From Crocinitomicaceae bacterium (lineage in GTDB: Bacteria; Bacteroidota; Bacteroidia; Flavobacteriales_G; Salibacteraceae): a DNA stretch of 64,000 bases. The stretch spans positions 1 to 64,000 of the forward strand of contig PAVO01000042.1 of assembly GCA_002713215.1 (NCBI GenBank). Direction: 5' to 3'. Shown here one piece after another: positions 9,788 to 19,030 of this stretch (its first letter is position 1; every line of letters starts with the position of its first letter). The translations under genes were made by a program, and so were the position numbers. A model generated the notes under the pieces. That model did no database searches. It was given only the letters and a program-made list of their open reading frames with translations, and was not told the DNA's origin.

Positions 9788-10369
9788 TTATTCTCCAACT
9801 ACAACTTTGGCGTACCGCACAACTTTGTCATTCAGTTTATATCCTTTCTCGATAACGTCAACTACTCTTCCCTTTAACTTCTTATTGGGTGCAGGAATTT
9901 TGGTTAAGGCTTCATGCTCATCAATGTTAAATTCTTTGCCCATTGAATTCATTTCCTGAAGTCCTTTGCTTTTTAGGATGGAATGAAACTTTTGATGTAC
10001 CAGGGTCATTCCCTCTCGAATTGCATCGATATCATCAGATTCCTTATTGGTTTTTATTGCCCGGTCAAAGTCATCAAGTACAGGAATGATTTCAGACATC
10101 AGGCCCTCTGATGCGCTGGAGATCAGCTCCAGTTTTTCCTTTGCGGTTCTTCTTCTGAAATTTTCAAATTCAGAATAAATTCTCAGGTATTTGTCGTTAG
10201 CCACTTTCAATTCCTCCTCTAGTGCTGAAAATTTATCCAACTCGGGTTCCTTAGTCTCATTGCCGTCAGCGTTTTCAGAGGCTTCAAGATCTGCATTCTC
10301 TTGTTCATCCATTACTGCCTCATTCTCCTCTTTAAGCTCTTTTTCATCTGCCATTTTTTCCTCACTCAT
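9788..10369 (-). CDS. grpE: Nucleotide exchange factor GrpE
   Basis: About 193 residues from ATG 10369 ([12 protein letters not shown]); an ATG at 10396 would add MPRKKYNST and cannot be excluded, while the in-frame TTG at 10429 falls inside an inverted repeat and is unlikely. The N-terminal 60 residues are very acidic and low in complexity, then the long coiled coil ([21 protein letters not shown]) and the C-terminal beta domain ([26 protein letters not shown]) typical of GrpE. It releases ADP from DnaK. It forms a two-gene heat-shock operon with dnaJ, spaced by 2 bp. Confidence 0.95.
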   Translation of the reverse strand: MSEEKMADEKELKEENEAVMDEQENADLEASENADGNETKEPELDKFSALEEELKVANDKYLRIYSEFENFRRRTAKEKLELISSASEGLMSEIIPVLDDFDRAIKTNKESDDIDAIREGMTLVHQKFHSILKSKGLQEMNSMGKEFNIDEHEALTKIPAPNKKLKGRVVDVIEKGYKLNDKVVRYAKVVVGE

Positions 10370-10423
10370 CGTTGAATTGTATTTCTTTCGTGGCATAACT
10401 AAAATGCTGCCAAACGAAATAAT

Positions 10424-10436
10424 TGTCAAACTGACA
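10424..10436 (-). promoter_or_regulatory. Inverted repeat TGTCA-N3-TGACA upstream of grpE
   Basis: The minus strand reads TGTCAGTTTGACA, 27-55 bases upstream of the candidate start codons. It lies in the short interval between the tlpA terminator and grpE, where the heat-shock promoter must be. It does not resemble the HrcA/CIRCE operator (TTAGCACTC-N9-GAGTGCTAA). A role as an operator or sigma-factor site is an inference. Confidence 0.4.
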
Positions 10437-10442
10437 TAAAAT

Positions 10443-10473
10443 AAAAAAAGGCGGACATAACGTCTGCCTTTTT
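10443..10473 (-). terminator. Terminator between tlpA-like gene and grpE
   Basis: AAAAAGGCGGAC-ATAAC-GTCTGCCTTTTT: a 12-bp stem with one G-T wobble, flanked by A and T tracts on either side, so it can work in both directions. It lies 19 bp after the thioredoxin gene's stop codon. Confidence 0.85.
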
Positions 10474-10491
10474 ATCCGATAAAATATTTTT

Positions 10492-11055
10492 TTAGAGTTC
10501 TTTTACTAAAGCATCAATTGTTGTGTGTAGTCCCTGTCCCCGGAGCGAATTACCGGATGCCAGAATAATTCCATTCCCATCAATCAAGTAGCTCATCGGA
10601 ATGCCTTGTACGCCATAGTCTACGGCCGCTTTACAGTTCCAGAATTGCAAGTCACTCACATGATTTGGCCAATCTAGTTTATCCTGCTGAATTGCTGCTA
10701 ACCAAGCATTTTTTTGACGATCAAGGCTTACACTATATACGGTAAAACCATCTGCGTTTTTAAACTTAGCGTCCTTATATTTATTGTAAGCTGCCACTAT
10801 ATTGGGGTTTTCCGCTCTACAAGGTCTGCACCAGCTAGCCCAAAAGTCGATAAGTACAATTTTTCCCCTGAGCGAACTCAATGGGATAACCTTACCATCA
10901 GGATCTTGCAAAACAATTTCAGGAGCCCTGTCATTTACCCTTGTGCCTACAAGTGCCTTTTGTTCAGGATTACCACTGAATACCGTGTTACATGGCATAA
11001 TAAGAAAGAGTCCCAAGGCCAGGAAAGTTGCGGTTATTATTGTTTTAATTTTCAT
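10492..11055 (-). CDS. Exported TlpA/ResA-like thioredoxin
   Basis: 187 residues. The N-terminal 28 residues (ITATFLALGLFLIM core) form a Sec signal peptide; the preceding residues of C22 do not fit a lipobox. The rest is an AhpC/TSA-TlpA fold with the active site FWASWCRPCR, Cys76 and Cys79, preceded by LRGKIVLIDF, and the cis-Pro loop GIPMSYLID. It should act as a periplasmic thiol-disulfide oxidoreductase, possibly in cytochrome c or envelope protein maturation; the partner is not known. It follows murA by 21 bp and is the last gene of that unit. Confidence 0.85.
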   Translation of the reverse strand: MKIKTIITATFLALGLFLIMPCNTVFSGNPEQKALVGTRVNDRAPEIVLQDPDGKVIPLSSLRGKIVLIDFWASWCRPCRAENPNIVAAYNKYKDAKFKNADGFTVYSVSLDRQKNAWLAAIQQDKLDWPNHVSDLQFWNCKAAVDYGVQGIPMSYLIDGNGIILASGNSLRGQGLHTTIDALVKEL

Positions 11056-11076
11056 AATGTCTGTTTTTCGAAAAGC

Positions 11077-12381
11077 TTAGCACCTAACAATTTCCGCACC
11101 AATGTCATTTAGTCGCTTATCTATGTTTTCGTACCCCCGATCAATTTGTTCAATGTTGTGGATGGTACTTACACCTTCAGCGCTTAGAGCGGCAATAAGC
11201 AAAGATACACCAGCTCGAATATCAGGTGATGTCATCTCTATTGCTCTTAATGGGTATTGACGATTTAATCCGATAACGGTTGCCCGGTGTGGGTCACATA
11301 ATATAATTTGGGCCCCCATATCGATCAACTTATCGACAAAAAACAGGCGACTTTCGAACATCTTTTGGTGAACCAACATACTGCCCTTGGCTTGTGTAGC
11401 TACAACCAAAATAATACTTAACAAATCAGGAGTAAAGCCAGGCCAGGGTGCATCTGCTACAGTCATTATTGACCCGTCGATAAACGTATCAATTTCATAG
11501 TTTTTCTGTGATGGAACAATTATGTCATCATCCTTTTTTATGATGATGATGCCCATTCGTCTAAATATTTCAGGAATTATTCCCAGATGTTCAAATCCTA
11601 CATTTTTGATGGTTATTTCTGATCCGGTCATGGCAGCGAGACCAATGATACTTCCAATTTCAATCATGTCTGGCAAAACAGAGTGCTCACAACCGTGTAA
11701 CTCTTCCACGCCTTCTATGGTAAGTAAATTGGAGCCAATACCGGTAATCTTAGCGCCCATGCTATTCAACATGCGACATAATTGCTGAATATAGGGTTCG
11801 CAAGCTGCATTATAGATCGTCGTTTTTCCTTCGGCAAGAACTGCCGCCATCAAAATATTAGCAGTACCGGTTACACTAGCTTCGTCCAAAAGCATGTAAG
11901 TGCCGGTTAGTTTTTTAGCATGAGCCCGATAGATGTGATTTTCGGCTTCGAAGCTAAAAGTGGCTCCTAATTTTTCAAAACCAATGAAGTGAGTATCAAC
12001 TCTTCTTCTTCCGATTTTGTCGCCACCAGGCTTAGGAATATAGCCTTTGCCAAATCGACCCAAAAGTGGACCAACCAACATAATGGACCCTCTTAACCCT
12101 CCACCGCGTTTCAGGTATTCAGGCGAATGCATAAACTCTATATCAACTTCCTTTGCTTCAAACGAATAAGAATTTGCTTTAAGCTTTTCGACCTTTACGT
12201 TTAATGCACTTAATAAGTCAATTAGCTTATTGACATCAACAATATTTGGAATATTGTTGATGATTACTTTTTCCTTAGTTAGTAGAACAGCGCACAGTAT
12301 TTGAAGTGCTTCATTCTTGGCTCCTTGCGGTTGAAAATCTCCTCTAAGTTTACGACCGCCTGTTATTTTAAAAGTTCCCAT
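11077..12381 (-). CDS. murA: UDP-N-acetylglucosamine 1-carboxyvinyltransferase MurA (Asp-type active site)
   Basis: 434 residues, the usual length. It adds enolpyruvate from PEP to UDP-GlcNAc, the first committed step of peptidoglycan synthesis in the cytoplasm. Family signatures include QGAKNEALQI near the N-terminus, GLRGSIMLVGPLLGRFG, and the catalytic loop PGGDKIGRRRVDTH. In Escherichia coli the loop reads GGCTIGARPVD with Cys115; here the matching residue is Asp121 (codon at 12019-12021). Cys-to-Asp enzymes are active but are not alkylated by fosfomycin. The gene begins 10 bp after the DUF4290 gene. Confidence 0.97.
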   Translation of the reverse strand: MGTFKITGGRKLRGDFQPQGAKNEALQILCAVLLTKEKVIINNIPNIVDVNKLIDLLSALNVKVEKLKANSYSFEAKEVDIEFMHSPEYLKRGGGLRGSIMLVGPLLGRFGKGYIPKPGGDKIGRRRVDTHFIGFEKLGATFSFEAENHIYRAHAKKLTGTYMLLDEASVTGTANILMAAVLAEGKTTIYNAACEPYIQQLCRMLNSMGAKITGIGSNLLTIEGVEELHGCEHSVLPDMIEIGSIIGLAAMTGSEITIKNVGFEHLGIIPEIFRRMGIIIIKKDDDIIVPSQKNYEIDTFIDGSIMTVADAPWPGFTPDLLSIILVVATQAKGSMLVHQKMFESRLFFVDKLIDMGAQIILCDPHRATVIGLNRQYPLRAIEMTSPDIRAGVSLLIAALSAEGVSTIHNIEQIDRGYENIDKRLNDIGAEIVRC

Positions 12382-12391
12382 TGATGGTGTG

Positions 12392-12994
12392 TTATTTTCT
12401 TCTTTTCTTTTTTTGTTTATGGTTTTTGCGTTTAGGTCTGGGTGTGGAAACTTGTTCAGCCCTCACCAATTCTACGTCAGCATCAATGGTTAGTTTTCCT
12501 TCTGATAATCTCTTTAAATCATTGAAGATTTCTACATCTGTCACAGTAGCCTTATTAAAGGTTACGTATGCCTTTTTCATCATATTGGCGATATAATAAA
12601 CCAGGGCCTTTTTTTCTTCAGGGTCTTCAATTTTAATAGCCGCAGCAATGTATTTTCCAATGATTTGACCATAGTGTTTATTTTTTATGCGTGTTTCATT
12701 ATAGGGTAACCTCGAAGGTGCTGTTGCTACGGATTCCGGTGTTGGCTTGGGGTAGGGGGAGTCCACATCCAACCCAAAGTTGGATATAATTTGAAGGTGA
12801 TCCCACAATTTATGGCTGAAATCGTCCACATCCCTTAGGCTTGGATTCAGTTGACCCATTACCTTGATGATGCTTTTGGCTGCTTTATTTCTTTCTTCCC
12901 GGTCTTCAATTTCAATGGCCAGGTTCACCATTTTTTGAATGTGCCTTCCGTATTCCGGAATGATTAATTTTTCTCTACTTGTATTGTACTCCAT
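12392..12994 (-). CDS. DUF4290 family protein
   Basis: 200 residues, cytoplasmic, no signal or membrane segment. The start MEYNTSREKLIIPEYGRHIQ and the repeated A-IEIEDREERNKAAKSI / A-IKIEDPEEKKALVYYI segments suggest two related helical halves. I recognise it as the Bacteroidota-specific DUF4290 family, usually found directly upstream of murA as here (10 bp). The C-terminus is a strongly basic Lys/Arg tail (RPKRKNHKQKKKRRK), which suggests nucleic-acid or ribosome contact; that is inference. Function unknown. Confidence 0.8.
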   Translation of the reverse strand: MEYNTSREKLIIPEYGRHIQKMVNLAIEIEDREERNKAAKSIIKVMGQLNPSLRDVDDFSHKLWDHLQIISNFGLDVDSPYPKPTPESVATAPSRLPYNETRIKNKHYGQIIGKYIAAAIKIEDPEEKKALVYYIANMMKKAYVTFNKATVTDVEIFNDLKRLSEGKLTIDADVELVRAEQVSTPRPKRKNHKQKKKRRK

Positions 12995-13014
12995 GTGAAG
13001 ATATTATGAGTTTC

Positions 13015-13022
13015 CAAAATTA
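13015..13022 (-). promoter_or_regulatory. Candidate -7 box TAATTTTG for DUF4290-murA-tlpA
   Basis: The minus strand reads TAATTTTG, matching TAnnTTTG, 20 bases upstream of the DUF4290 start codon and just past the helicase stop codon. No clear -33 box. Confidence 0.35.
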
Positions 13023-13042
13023 GCCAATTGAGCTTGGCATGA

Positions 13043-15346
13043 CTATAGAATTTGAAGTTTGGCAAATTTTAATAATAAATTCTTGGAGCCAACCTGGTCA
13101 AACTCCACCGTTGCTTTCAAATTGCCTGAACTTCCTTCAAGTTTAATCACTTCACCTTTGCCAAATCGTTGGTGAAGTACCCGATCTCCTTTTTTTAAGT
13201 TAGATAAATCTGCTGCCTGGAAATTAGGGTCGGTCGGTTGGGCAGTCGCAACCTTTTTCAAGTTTCGTGTTTTGTTAATAAATGAGGGATTGGGTTTCTG
13301 ATTTAACCCACTGGTTGAAGGCTTAGGACTATAATTGAATTCAAAATCACTTCGACCTCTTTTTTCTACGGCTTGATCAATGTAACGGACATCCAATTCC
13401 TGTAAAAATCGACTTGGTTCTGCATAGGTTAGATTGCCCCATCGGTACCTTGTGGTAGAATAGGAAAGAGTTGCTTTAGTCTCAGCCCGGGTTAATGCAA
13501 CATAAAACAAACGACGTTCTTCTTCCAATTCAGTTCTTGAATTGATTGATAGTTGCGAGGGAAAGAGATTTTCTTCCATGCCAACTATATATACATACGG
13601 AAATTCCAATCCTTTTGATGCATGTATAGTCATTAACGAAACCACATTGCTATCACCTTTATTTTTGTCGGTGTCCGTAAGTAGTGCAATATCCTGCATA
13701 TAGATATCCAGGGTCCTTTTGTCATTCCCCTCCGGTAAATCTATTCCGTCCTCGATGGTATCCTGTTCGGTAAATTCTTTAATGCCGCTTAAGATCTCCT
13801 GAATGTTGTCGTACCTAGCAACACCCTCCACGGATTTATCTACATAAAGTTCTTTTAATATTCCTGAGGAACTGGCAATCTTGCTCGCCACATTAAAGGC
13901 ATCTCCCTTGTCAATTATTTTATGGTAGGAATCAATGAGGTCGCTAAACGACTTTAGTTTAGTAATCACTGCAGAAGAAAGTTGAACACCAAATTGCATC
14001 GGATTATGTACAACATCCAATACTGAAACTTCATTAGCATTGGCTGCAAGTAAAATCTTGTCCATGGTTGTTTTGCCAATACCACGTTTTGGGTAATTAA
14101 TTACCCGCTTTAAAGCTTCTTCATCTTTAGGGTTTATAGCTAATCGAAAATAGGCGAGTAGGTCTTTGATTTCCTTTCTATGATAAAATGAAAGCCCACC
14201 ATAGATTCGGTAAGGGATGTCTTTTTTACGAAGGGCTTCCTCAATCGCTCTTGATTGAGAATTCGTTCGGTATAAAATGGCGAATTCGGAATTTGCACGC
14301 TGCTCATTGGCTTTTTTATAAAAGATGTCATTCGCTACCTCAAAGCCTTCTTCATTGTCAGAGAGCGTCTTTATTATCTTTAGCTTTTCACCGACGGTAT
14401 TTTCCGTCCAGACATCCTTTTTAAGCTGTTCTTTATTTTTTGCAATTAAACCATTTGCGGCGTTTACAATGTTTTGTGTTGATCTATAATTCTGCTCCAA
14501 TTTAAAGACCTGGGCATCGGAGTATTCCTTTTGGAAGTTCAATATGTTTTGAATATTCGCTCCACGAAATGAATAAATACTTTGAGCATCGTCTCCAACC
14601 ACACAGATGTTTTCAAAACGCGCCGCCAGCTTTTTTAATATTAGGTATTGGGAGAAATTGGTATCCTGATACTCATCCACTAATATGTATCTGAATTTAT
14701 CCTGGTATTTTAAGAGTACTTCCTTGAAATCCCGAAACAGAATATTTGTTTTATATAATAGATCATCAAAATCCATGGCGCCCGCCTGAAAGCATCGCTT
14801 CTCGTAGATTTGAAAAATCCGTCCCAGTTCAGGTTTTCTCGACTGTGAATCTTCTTGTTGAATTACTGCATTATTGGCATAATTACTGGCTGAAATCAGG
14901 TTGTTTTTTGCAGAAGATATTCGACTTAAAACCAGGTTGGGTTTATATACTTTATCATCGAGATTTAATTCCTTTATTATTCTTTTAATAAGGCTCTTTG
15001 AGTCGTCCGTATCGTAAATGGTAAAGTTGCTCGGATAACCCAATAATTTTGCTTCTGATCGAAGTATACGGGCGAATACCGAATGGAAGGTGCCCATCCA
15101 AATATTGCGTGCTTCTGACTGGCCAATTTTTGAAGAAATTCGATCCTTCATTTCCCTGGCAGCCTTGTTGGTAAAGGTTAGCGCTAAAATGTTGAAAGGG
15201 TCGATGTTGTTTTCAATCATGTGGATGATTCGGTAGGTAAGTACCCGGGTTTTACCGGAACCTGCCCCGGCAATCACCATGATAGGACCATCAATCTTGA
15301 CGACTGCTTTTTTTTGTGCTTCGTTTAATTCATCCAGATAGGACAT
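13043..15346 (-). CDS. pcrA: ATP-dependent DNA helicase, PcrA/UvrD family
   Basis: 767 residues, a superfamily 1A 3'-to-5' helicase for repair and replication. Motif I AGAGSGKT is at residues 26-33; further motifs are ALTFTNKAA (Ia), VDEYQDTN (II), VGDDAQSIYSFRGA (III), LEQNYRSTQNIV (IV), VSLMTIHASKGLEFPYVYIVG (V) and LFYVALTRAE (VI). The C-terminal 45 residues (GDRVLHQRFGKGEV) are the Tudor-like domain found in PcrA and UvrD that contacts RNA polymerase. It is divergent from the ribosomal cluster and ends 48 bp before the DUF4290 gene. PcrA and UvrD cannot be separated by motif alone. Confidence 0.93.
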   Translation of the reverse strand: MSYLDELNEAQKKAVVKIDGPIMVIAGAGSGKTRVLTYRIIHMIENNIDPFNILALTFTNKAAREMKDRISSKIGQSEARNIWMGTFHSVFARILRSEAKLLGYPSNFTIYDTDDSKSLIKRIIKELNLDDKVYKPNLVLSRISSAKNNLISASNYANNAVIQQEDSQSRKPELGRIFQIYEKRCFQAGAMDFDDLLYKTNILFRDFKEVLLKYQDKFRYILVDEYQDTNFSQYLILKKLAARFENICVVGDDAQSIYSFRGANIQNILNFQKEYSDAQVFKLEQNYRSTQNIVNAANGLIAKNKEQLKKDVWTENTVGEKLKIIKTLSDNEEGFEVANDIFYKKANEQRANSEFAILYRTNSQSRAIEEALRKKDIPYRIYGGLSFYHRKEIKDLLAYFRLAINPKDEEALKRVINYPKRGIGKTTMDKILLAANANEVSVLDVVHNPMQFGVQLSSAVITKLKSFSDLIDSYHKIIDKGDAFNVASKIASSSGILKELYVDKSVEGVARYDNIQEILSGIKEFTEQDTIEDGIDLPEGNDKRTLDIYMQDIALLTDTDKNKGDSNVVSLMTIHASKGLEFPYVYIVGMEENLFPSQLSINSRTELEEERRLFYVALTRAETKATLSYSTTRYRWGNLTYAEPSRFLQELDVRYIDQAVEKRGRSDFEFNYSPKPSTSGLNQKPNPSFINKTRNLKKVATAQPTDPNFQAADLSNLKKGDRVLHQRFGKGEVIKLEGSSGNLKATVEFDQVGSKNLLLKFAKLQIL

Positions 15347-15641
15347 ACTGCAAATCTATCATTAGCAGTGGAAATATGCCCTGCCAAATCAGTAGAGTTT
15401 TTAACCACGTTTTATCACCCGTTTTAGGAACAATTTGGTGTTAATTTTTAATCTTAAAATTTGTATTTATTCCATCCTTTTGCTTAGGTCGAAATAATCT
15501 GCATCCTTTTCATGGAATTTTAGACGGAATAACTTCTAATGTTAAATCGCTGAAAACCTGAAATTTCAAGGATTAGATCAGTGTTAAATAGTTGGATAAA
15601 AAATAGTTCTGAATGAGATGGATTTTAAGAAATAAAAGACA

Positions 15642-15649
15642 TACATTTG
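15642..15649 (+). promoter_or_regulatory. Candidate -7 box TACATTTG of the ribosomal operon
   Basis: TACATTTGC fits the Bacteroidota -7 consensus TAnnTTTG, 60 bp before the rpsL start codon, and is the only exact match in this intergenic region. The identical core TACATTTGC precedes trxB. The -33 region is AT-rich without TTTG. Confidence 0.55.
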
Positions 15650-15666
15650 CCGGCTCGAAAAAAACA

Positions 15667-15683
15667 TGGGTAATTATTGCCCA
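15667..15683 (+). promoter_or_regulatory. Palindrome in the rpsL leader
   Basis: TGGGTAAT-T-ATTGCCCA, 8-bp arms with one mismatch that would be a G-U pair in the RNA of one strand. It lies about 18 bp after the -7 box, in the first part of the presumed leader, 27 bp before rpsL. It could be an operator or an mRNA structure; no known counterpart. Confidence 0.35.
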
Positions 15684-15709
15684 AAAATGAAAATTACATT
15701 TAGAACTAT

Positions 15710-16084
15710 ATGCCTACTATACAGCAGTTAGTTAGAAAAGGAAGGAAGAGCAAGATTAAGACATCTAAATCCGCTGCTCTTGATGCATGCCCGCAAAGAC
15801 GTGGTGTGTGTGTACGTGTGTACACAACTACTCCAAAGAAACCGAACTCAGCCATGAGGAAAGTGGCTAGGGTCAGATTGTCAAACGGAAACGAAGTAAA
15901 CAGTTACATTGGTGGTGAAGGGCACAACCTTCAGGAGCACTCGATTGTGCTGGTACGAGGTGGAAGGGTAAAAGATCTTCCAGGGGTTCGTTATCACGTA
16001 GTACGTGGTGCATTGGATACCGCTGGTGTTGAAGGTCGTACTCAAAGAAGGTCTAAGTACGGAACTAAGCGTCCTAAAAAATAA
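15710..16084 (+). CDS. rpsL: Ribosomal protein uS12
   Basis: 124 residues, 30S decoding-centre protein. The segments [12 protein letters not shown] (Lys43 region) and [12 protein letters not shown] (Lys88 and the Asp89 modification site) are wild type, so no streptomycin-resistance substitution is seen. It is the first gene of the cluster and is followed by rpsG after 17 bp, as in the str operon of most bacteria. Confidence 0.98.
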   Translation: MPTIQQLVRKGRKSKIKTSKSAALDACPQRRGVCVRVYTTTPKKPNSAMRKVARVRLSNGNEVNSYIGGEGHNLQEHSIVLVRGGRVKDLPGVRYHVVRGALDTAGVEGRTQRRSKYGTKRPKK

Positions 16085-16101
16085 TTTGGAGGAAGTAAAA
16101 A

Positions 16102-16572
16102 ATGAGAAAATCAAGAGCTAGAGGGCATGTAATTGCTCCGGATCCAGTTTATAATGACGTAATGGTTACCACATTCGTGAATAACCTTATGTTAGACGGA
16201 AAGAAAAATACTGCATTCAAAATATTCTACTCTGCGTTGGATATTGTTGCTAAAAAAACCGAAGAGGAAGATAGTCTTGCTGTTTGGAAAAAAGCAATAG
16301 CTAATGTAACTCCACAAGTTGAGGTTAGAAGTAGAAGAGTAGGTGGTGCTACTTTCCAAATTCCACAAGAAATCAGAAACAGTAGAAAGCTTTCTCAAGC
16401 AATGAAATGGATGATCTCTTTTGCTAGAAAAAGAAATGGTCGTTCAATGGCTGAGAAATTAGCTGACGAAATTGTAGCAGCTTCCAGAGAAGAAGGTGGC
16501 TCATACAAGAAGAAAGAAGATACACATAGAATGGCGGATGCGAACAAAGCGTTCTCTCATTTTAGATTTTAA
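16102..16572 (+). CDS. rpsG: Ribosomal protein uS7
   Basis: 156 residues, primary binder that nucleates the 30S head and, in Escherichia coli, translational repressor of the str operon. Start [20 protein letters not shown] and the [20 protein letters not shown] segment are typical. The start codon has a real Shine-Dalgarno, GGAGGA at 16088-16093, 8 bases upstream, which is rare in this cluster and in Bacteroidota generally. Confidence 0.98.
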   Translation: MRKSRARGHVIAPDPVYNDVMVTTFVNNLMLDGKKNTAFKIFYSALDIVAKKTEEEDSLAVWKKAIANVTPQVEVRSRRVGGATFQIPQEIRNSRKLSQAMKWMISFARKRNGRSMAEKLADEIVAASREEGGSYKKKEDTHRMADANKAFSHFRF

Positions 16573-16593
16573 GCATAGTATAGAAGACTTAAA

Positions 16594-18693
16594 ATGGCAA
16601 AAAGAGATTTAAAACTTACAAGAAACATTGGGATTATGGCTCACGTTGACGCGGGTAAAACCACAACAACGGAGCGTATTCTTTATTACACTGGTATCAG
16701 TCACAAAATTGGTGAAGTACACGATGGTGCTGCTACTATGGACTGGATGGAGCAAGAGCAGGAAAGAGGGATTACTATTACTTCTGCTGCAACTACTTGT
16801 TCTTGGAACTACCGAGATACTGAGTATAAAATTAACATCATTGACACTCCAGGTCACGTTGACTTTACTGTTGAGGTAGAGCGTTCATTGCGTGTATTGG
16901 ATGGTGCGGTTGCATTAATATGTGCTGCTTCAGGTGTTGAACCACAATCTGAAACGGTTTGGAGGCAAGCTGATAAATATGGAGTGCCAAGAATCTGTTT
17001 TGTAAACAAAATGGATCGTGCCGGTGCTGACTTTTTCAGATGTGTTGAGGAAGTAAAAGAACGATTGGGTGGAAATCCTATTCCGCTTCAAATTCCAATT
17101 GGTGCAGAAGATGATTTTGCTGGTGTTGTTGACTTGATCAACAACCGAGGTATTGCTTGGAACGAGCACGATAAGGGAATGACTTGGGAAGAAATTCCAA
17201 TTCCTGAAGAATTGTTGGATACAGTTGCTGAATGGAGAGAGAAATTGGTTGAGGCGGTTGCTGAAACGAATGATGAGTTGATGGAGAAATTCTTCGAGGA
17301 TCCGGATTCAATTACGGAGGAGGAGATGTTGGTTGCTATTCGAGAAGCAACGATCAATATGTCAATTCAGCCCGTAATGTGTGGTTCTGCTTTCAAAAAC
17401 AAAGGAGTTCAGACTATGTTGGATGCGGTTATGGCCTTCTTGCCTTCCCCGTTGGATAAAGGTGCTGTTGAAGGACATGATATTAACGATGAAGAAGTTG
17501 TTGTTAAACGTGAGCCAAATGTAGCTGAGCCATTTTCAGCTTTAGCATTTAAGATTGCTACTGATCCTTATGTAGGTCGTTTGTGTTTCTTTAGATGTTA
17601 TTCTGGAAAATTGGATGCTGGTTCTTACGTGTTGAATACAAGAACAGGAAAGAAAGAGAGAATTTCTCGAATCTTCCAAATGCATTCAAACAAGCAAAAT
17701 TCTATTCCTGCGATCGAAGCAGGTGATATAGGTGCTGGTGTTGGGTTTAAAGATATCCGAACTGGTGATACTTTATGTGATGAGAAAAAGCCATTGGTTC
17801 TTGAATCAATGACGTTCCCAGAGCCCGTAATTGGTGTTGCAATCGAGCCTAAAACTCAAGCTGATGTCGATAAGATGGGAATTGCGTTAGGAAAGCTTTC
17901 TGAAGAAGATCCAACTTTTAAAGTGAAGACAGATGATGATTCCGGTCAAACCGTAATTAGCGGTATGGGTGAGCTTCACTTGGAAATTCTTATCGAAAGA
18001 ATGAGAAGAGAGTTCAACGTTGATTGTAATCAAGGTGCTCCTCAAGTATCATACAAAGAAGCAATTACTACTGGTGTTAAACATCGCGAGATATACAAAA
18101 AACAGTCTGGTGGACGTGGTAAGTTTGCCGATATTGACTTTGAAGTAGAGCCAGGAGAAGAAGGTAAAATGGGTCTTGAGTTCATTAATAAAATTAAAGG
18201 TGGTAACATTCCTAAAGAATTTATCCCTTCAATTGAAAAAGGATTTAAAGATGCTATGACTAATGGCCCTCTTGCTGGCTATCCTTTGGATTCATTAAAG
18301 GTGACATTGAATGACGGGTCTTTCCATGCGGTGGATTCAGATGCACTTTCATTTGAGATCTGTGCGAAACTAGCTTACAGGAATTCACTTAAACAAGCTG
18401 GTCCTGTATTGTTAGAGCCTATTATGAAATTGGAAGTAGTAACTCCTGAGGCAAACATGGGAGATATTGTTGCTGACTTGAACAGAAGAAGAGGTCAGGT
18501 TCAGGGAATGGATAGTAAAGGTAATTCACAAATTGTAAAAGCAATTGTTCCATTGTCTCAAATGTTTGGTTATGTAACTGCTATTAGAACTATTTCTTCT
18601 GGTAGAGCAACTTCAACTATGGAGTTCTCTCACTACGAGGTGGTTCCAAATAATATTGCAAAAGAGGTTGTATCAAAAGTAACTGGAGAGTAA
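16594..18693 (+). CDS. fusA: Translation elongation factor G
   Basis: 699 residues, the usual length for EF-G. G1 [14 protein letters not shown]2/switch [13 protein letters not shown]3 DTPGHVDFT and G4 NKMDRAGAD are intact; domains II to V follow, with [10 protein letters not shown]-like C-terminal segment. It translocates tRNA and mRNA and takes part in ribosome recycling. It sits between rpsG and rpsJ without a separate promoter or tuf, so str and S10 operons are fused here. Confidence 0.98.
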   Translation: MAKRDLKLTRNIGIMAHVDAGKTTTTERILYYTGISHKIGEVHDGAATMDWMEQEQERGITITSAATTCSWNYRDTEYKINIIDTPGHVDFTVEVERSLRVLDGAVALICAASGVEPQSETVWRQADKYGVPRICFVNKMDRAGADFFRCVEEVKERLGGNPIPLQIPIGAEDDFAGVVDLINNRGIAWNEHDKGMTWEEIPIPEELLDTVAEWREKLVEAVAETNDELMEKFFEDPDSITEEEMLVAIREATINMSIQPVMCGSAFKNKGVQTMLDAVMAFLPSPLDKGAVEGHDINDEEVVVKREPNVAEPFSALAFKIATDPYVGRLCFFRCYSGKLDAGSYVLNTRTGKKERISRIFQMHSNKQNSIPAIEAGDIGAGVGFKDIRTGDTLCDEKKPLVLESMTFPEPVIGVAIEPKTQADVDKMGIALGKLSEEDPTFKVKTDDDSGQTVISGMGELHLEILIERMRREFNVDCNQGAPQVSYKEAITTGVKHREIYKKQSGGRGKFADIDFEVEPGEEGKMGLEFINKIKGGNIPKEFIPSIEKGFKDAMTNGPLAGYPLDSLKVTLNDGSFHAVDSDALSFEICAKLAYRNSLKQAGPVLLEPIMKLEVVTPEANMGDIVADLNRRRGQVQGMDSKGNSQIVKAIVPLSQMFGYVTAIRTISSGRATSTMEFSHYEVVPNNIAKEVVSKVTGE

Positions 18694-18705
18694 TACAAGT
18701 AAATC

Positions 18706-19011
18706 ATGGCACAAAAAATTAGAATAAAACTAAAGTCTTACGATCACAATTTGGTAGACAAGTCTGCCGAGAAGATTGTAAAAACGGTAAAGTCAACTGG
18801 TGCGGTAGTTAGTGGTCCTATTCCTCTTCCTACTCACAAGAAAATATTTACTGTATTACGTTCACCTCACGTGAATAAAAAGGCAAGAGAGCAATTTGAG
18901 TTAAATGCATTTAAGCGTTTGCTTGATATCTATTCTTCGTCTTCAAAAACAGTTGATGCATTAATGAAGCTGGAGTTACCTAGCGGAGTTGATGTTGAGA
19001 TTAAAGTATAA
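18706..19011 (+). CDS. rpsJ: Ribosomal protein uS10
   Basis: 101 residues. It belongs to the 30S head and, with NusB, to antitermination complexes. [23 protein letters not shown] and the [27 protein letters not shown] loop are diagnostic. It opens the S10 part of the cluster, 12 bp after fusA. Confidence 0.98.
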   Translation: MAQKIRIKLKSYDHNLVDKSAEKIVKTVKSTGAVVSGPIPLPTHKKIFTVLRSPHVNKKAREQFELNAFKRLLDIYSSSSKTVDALMKLELPSGVDVEIKV

Positions 19012-19030
19012 AGAATAAAAAAGGAATATA

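Larger units (their letters stand above)
15347..15709. other. Divergent intergenic region between pcrA and rpsL
   Basis: 363 bp, very AT-rich, without a convincing ORF. It must hold the promoters of the helicase gene (leftward) and of the long ribosomal operon (rightward). The right part contains a -7 box at 15642-15649 and a near-perfect palindrome at 15667-15683 in the presumed rpsL leader. I see nothing else I can name. Confidence 0.7.
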
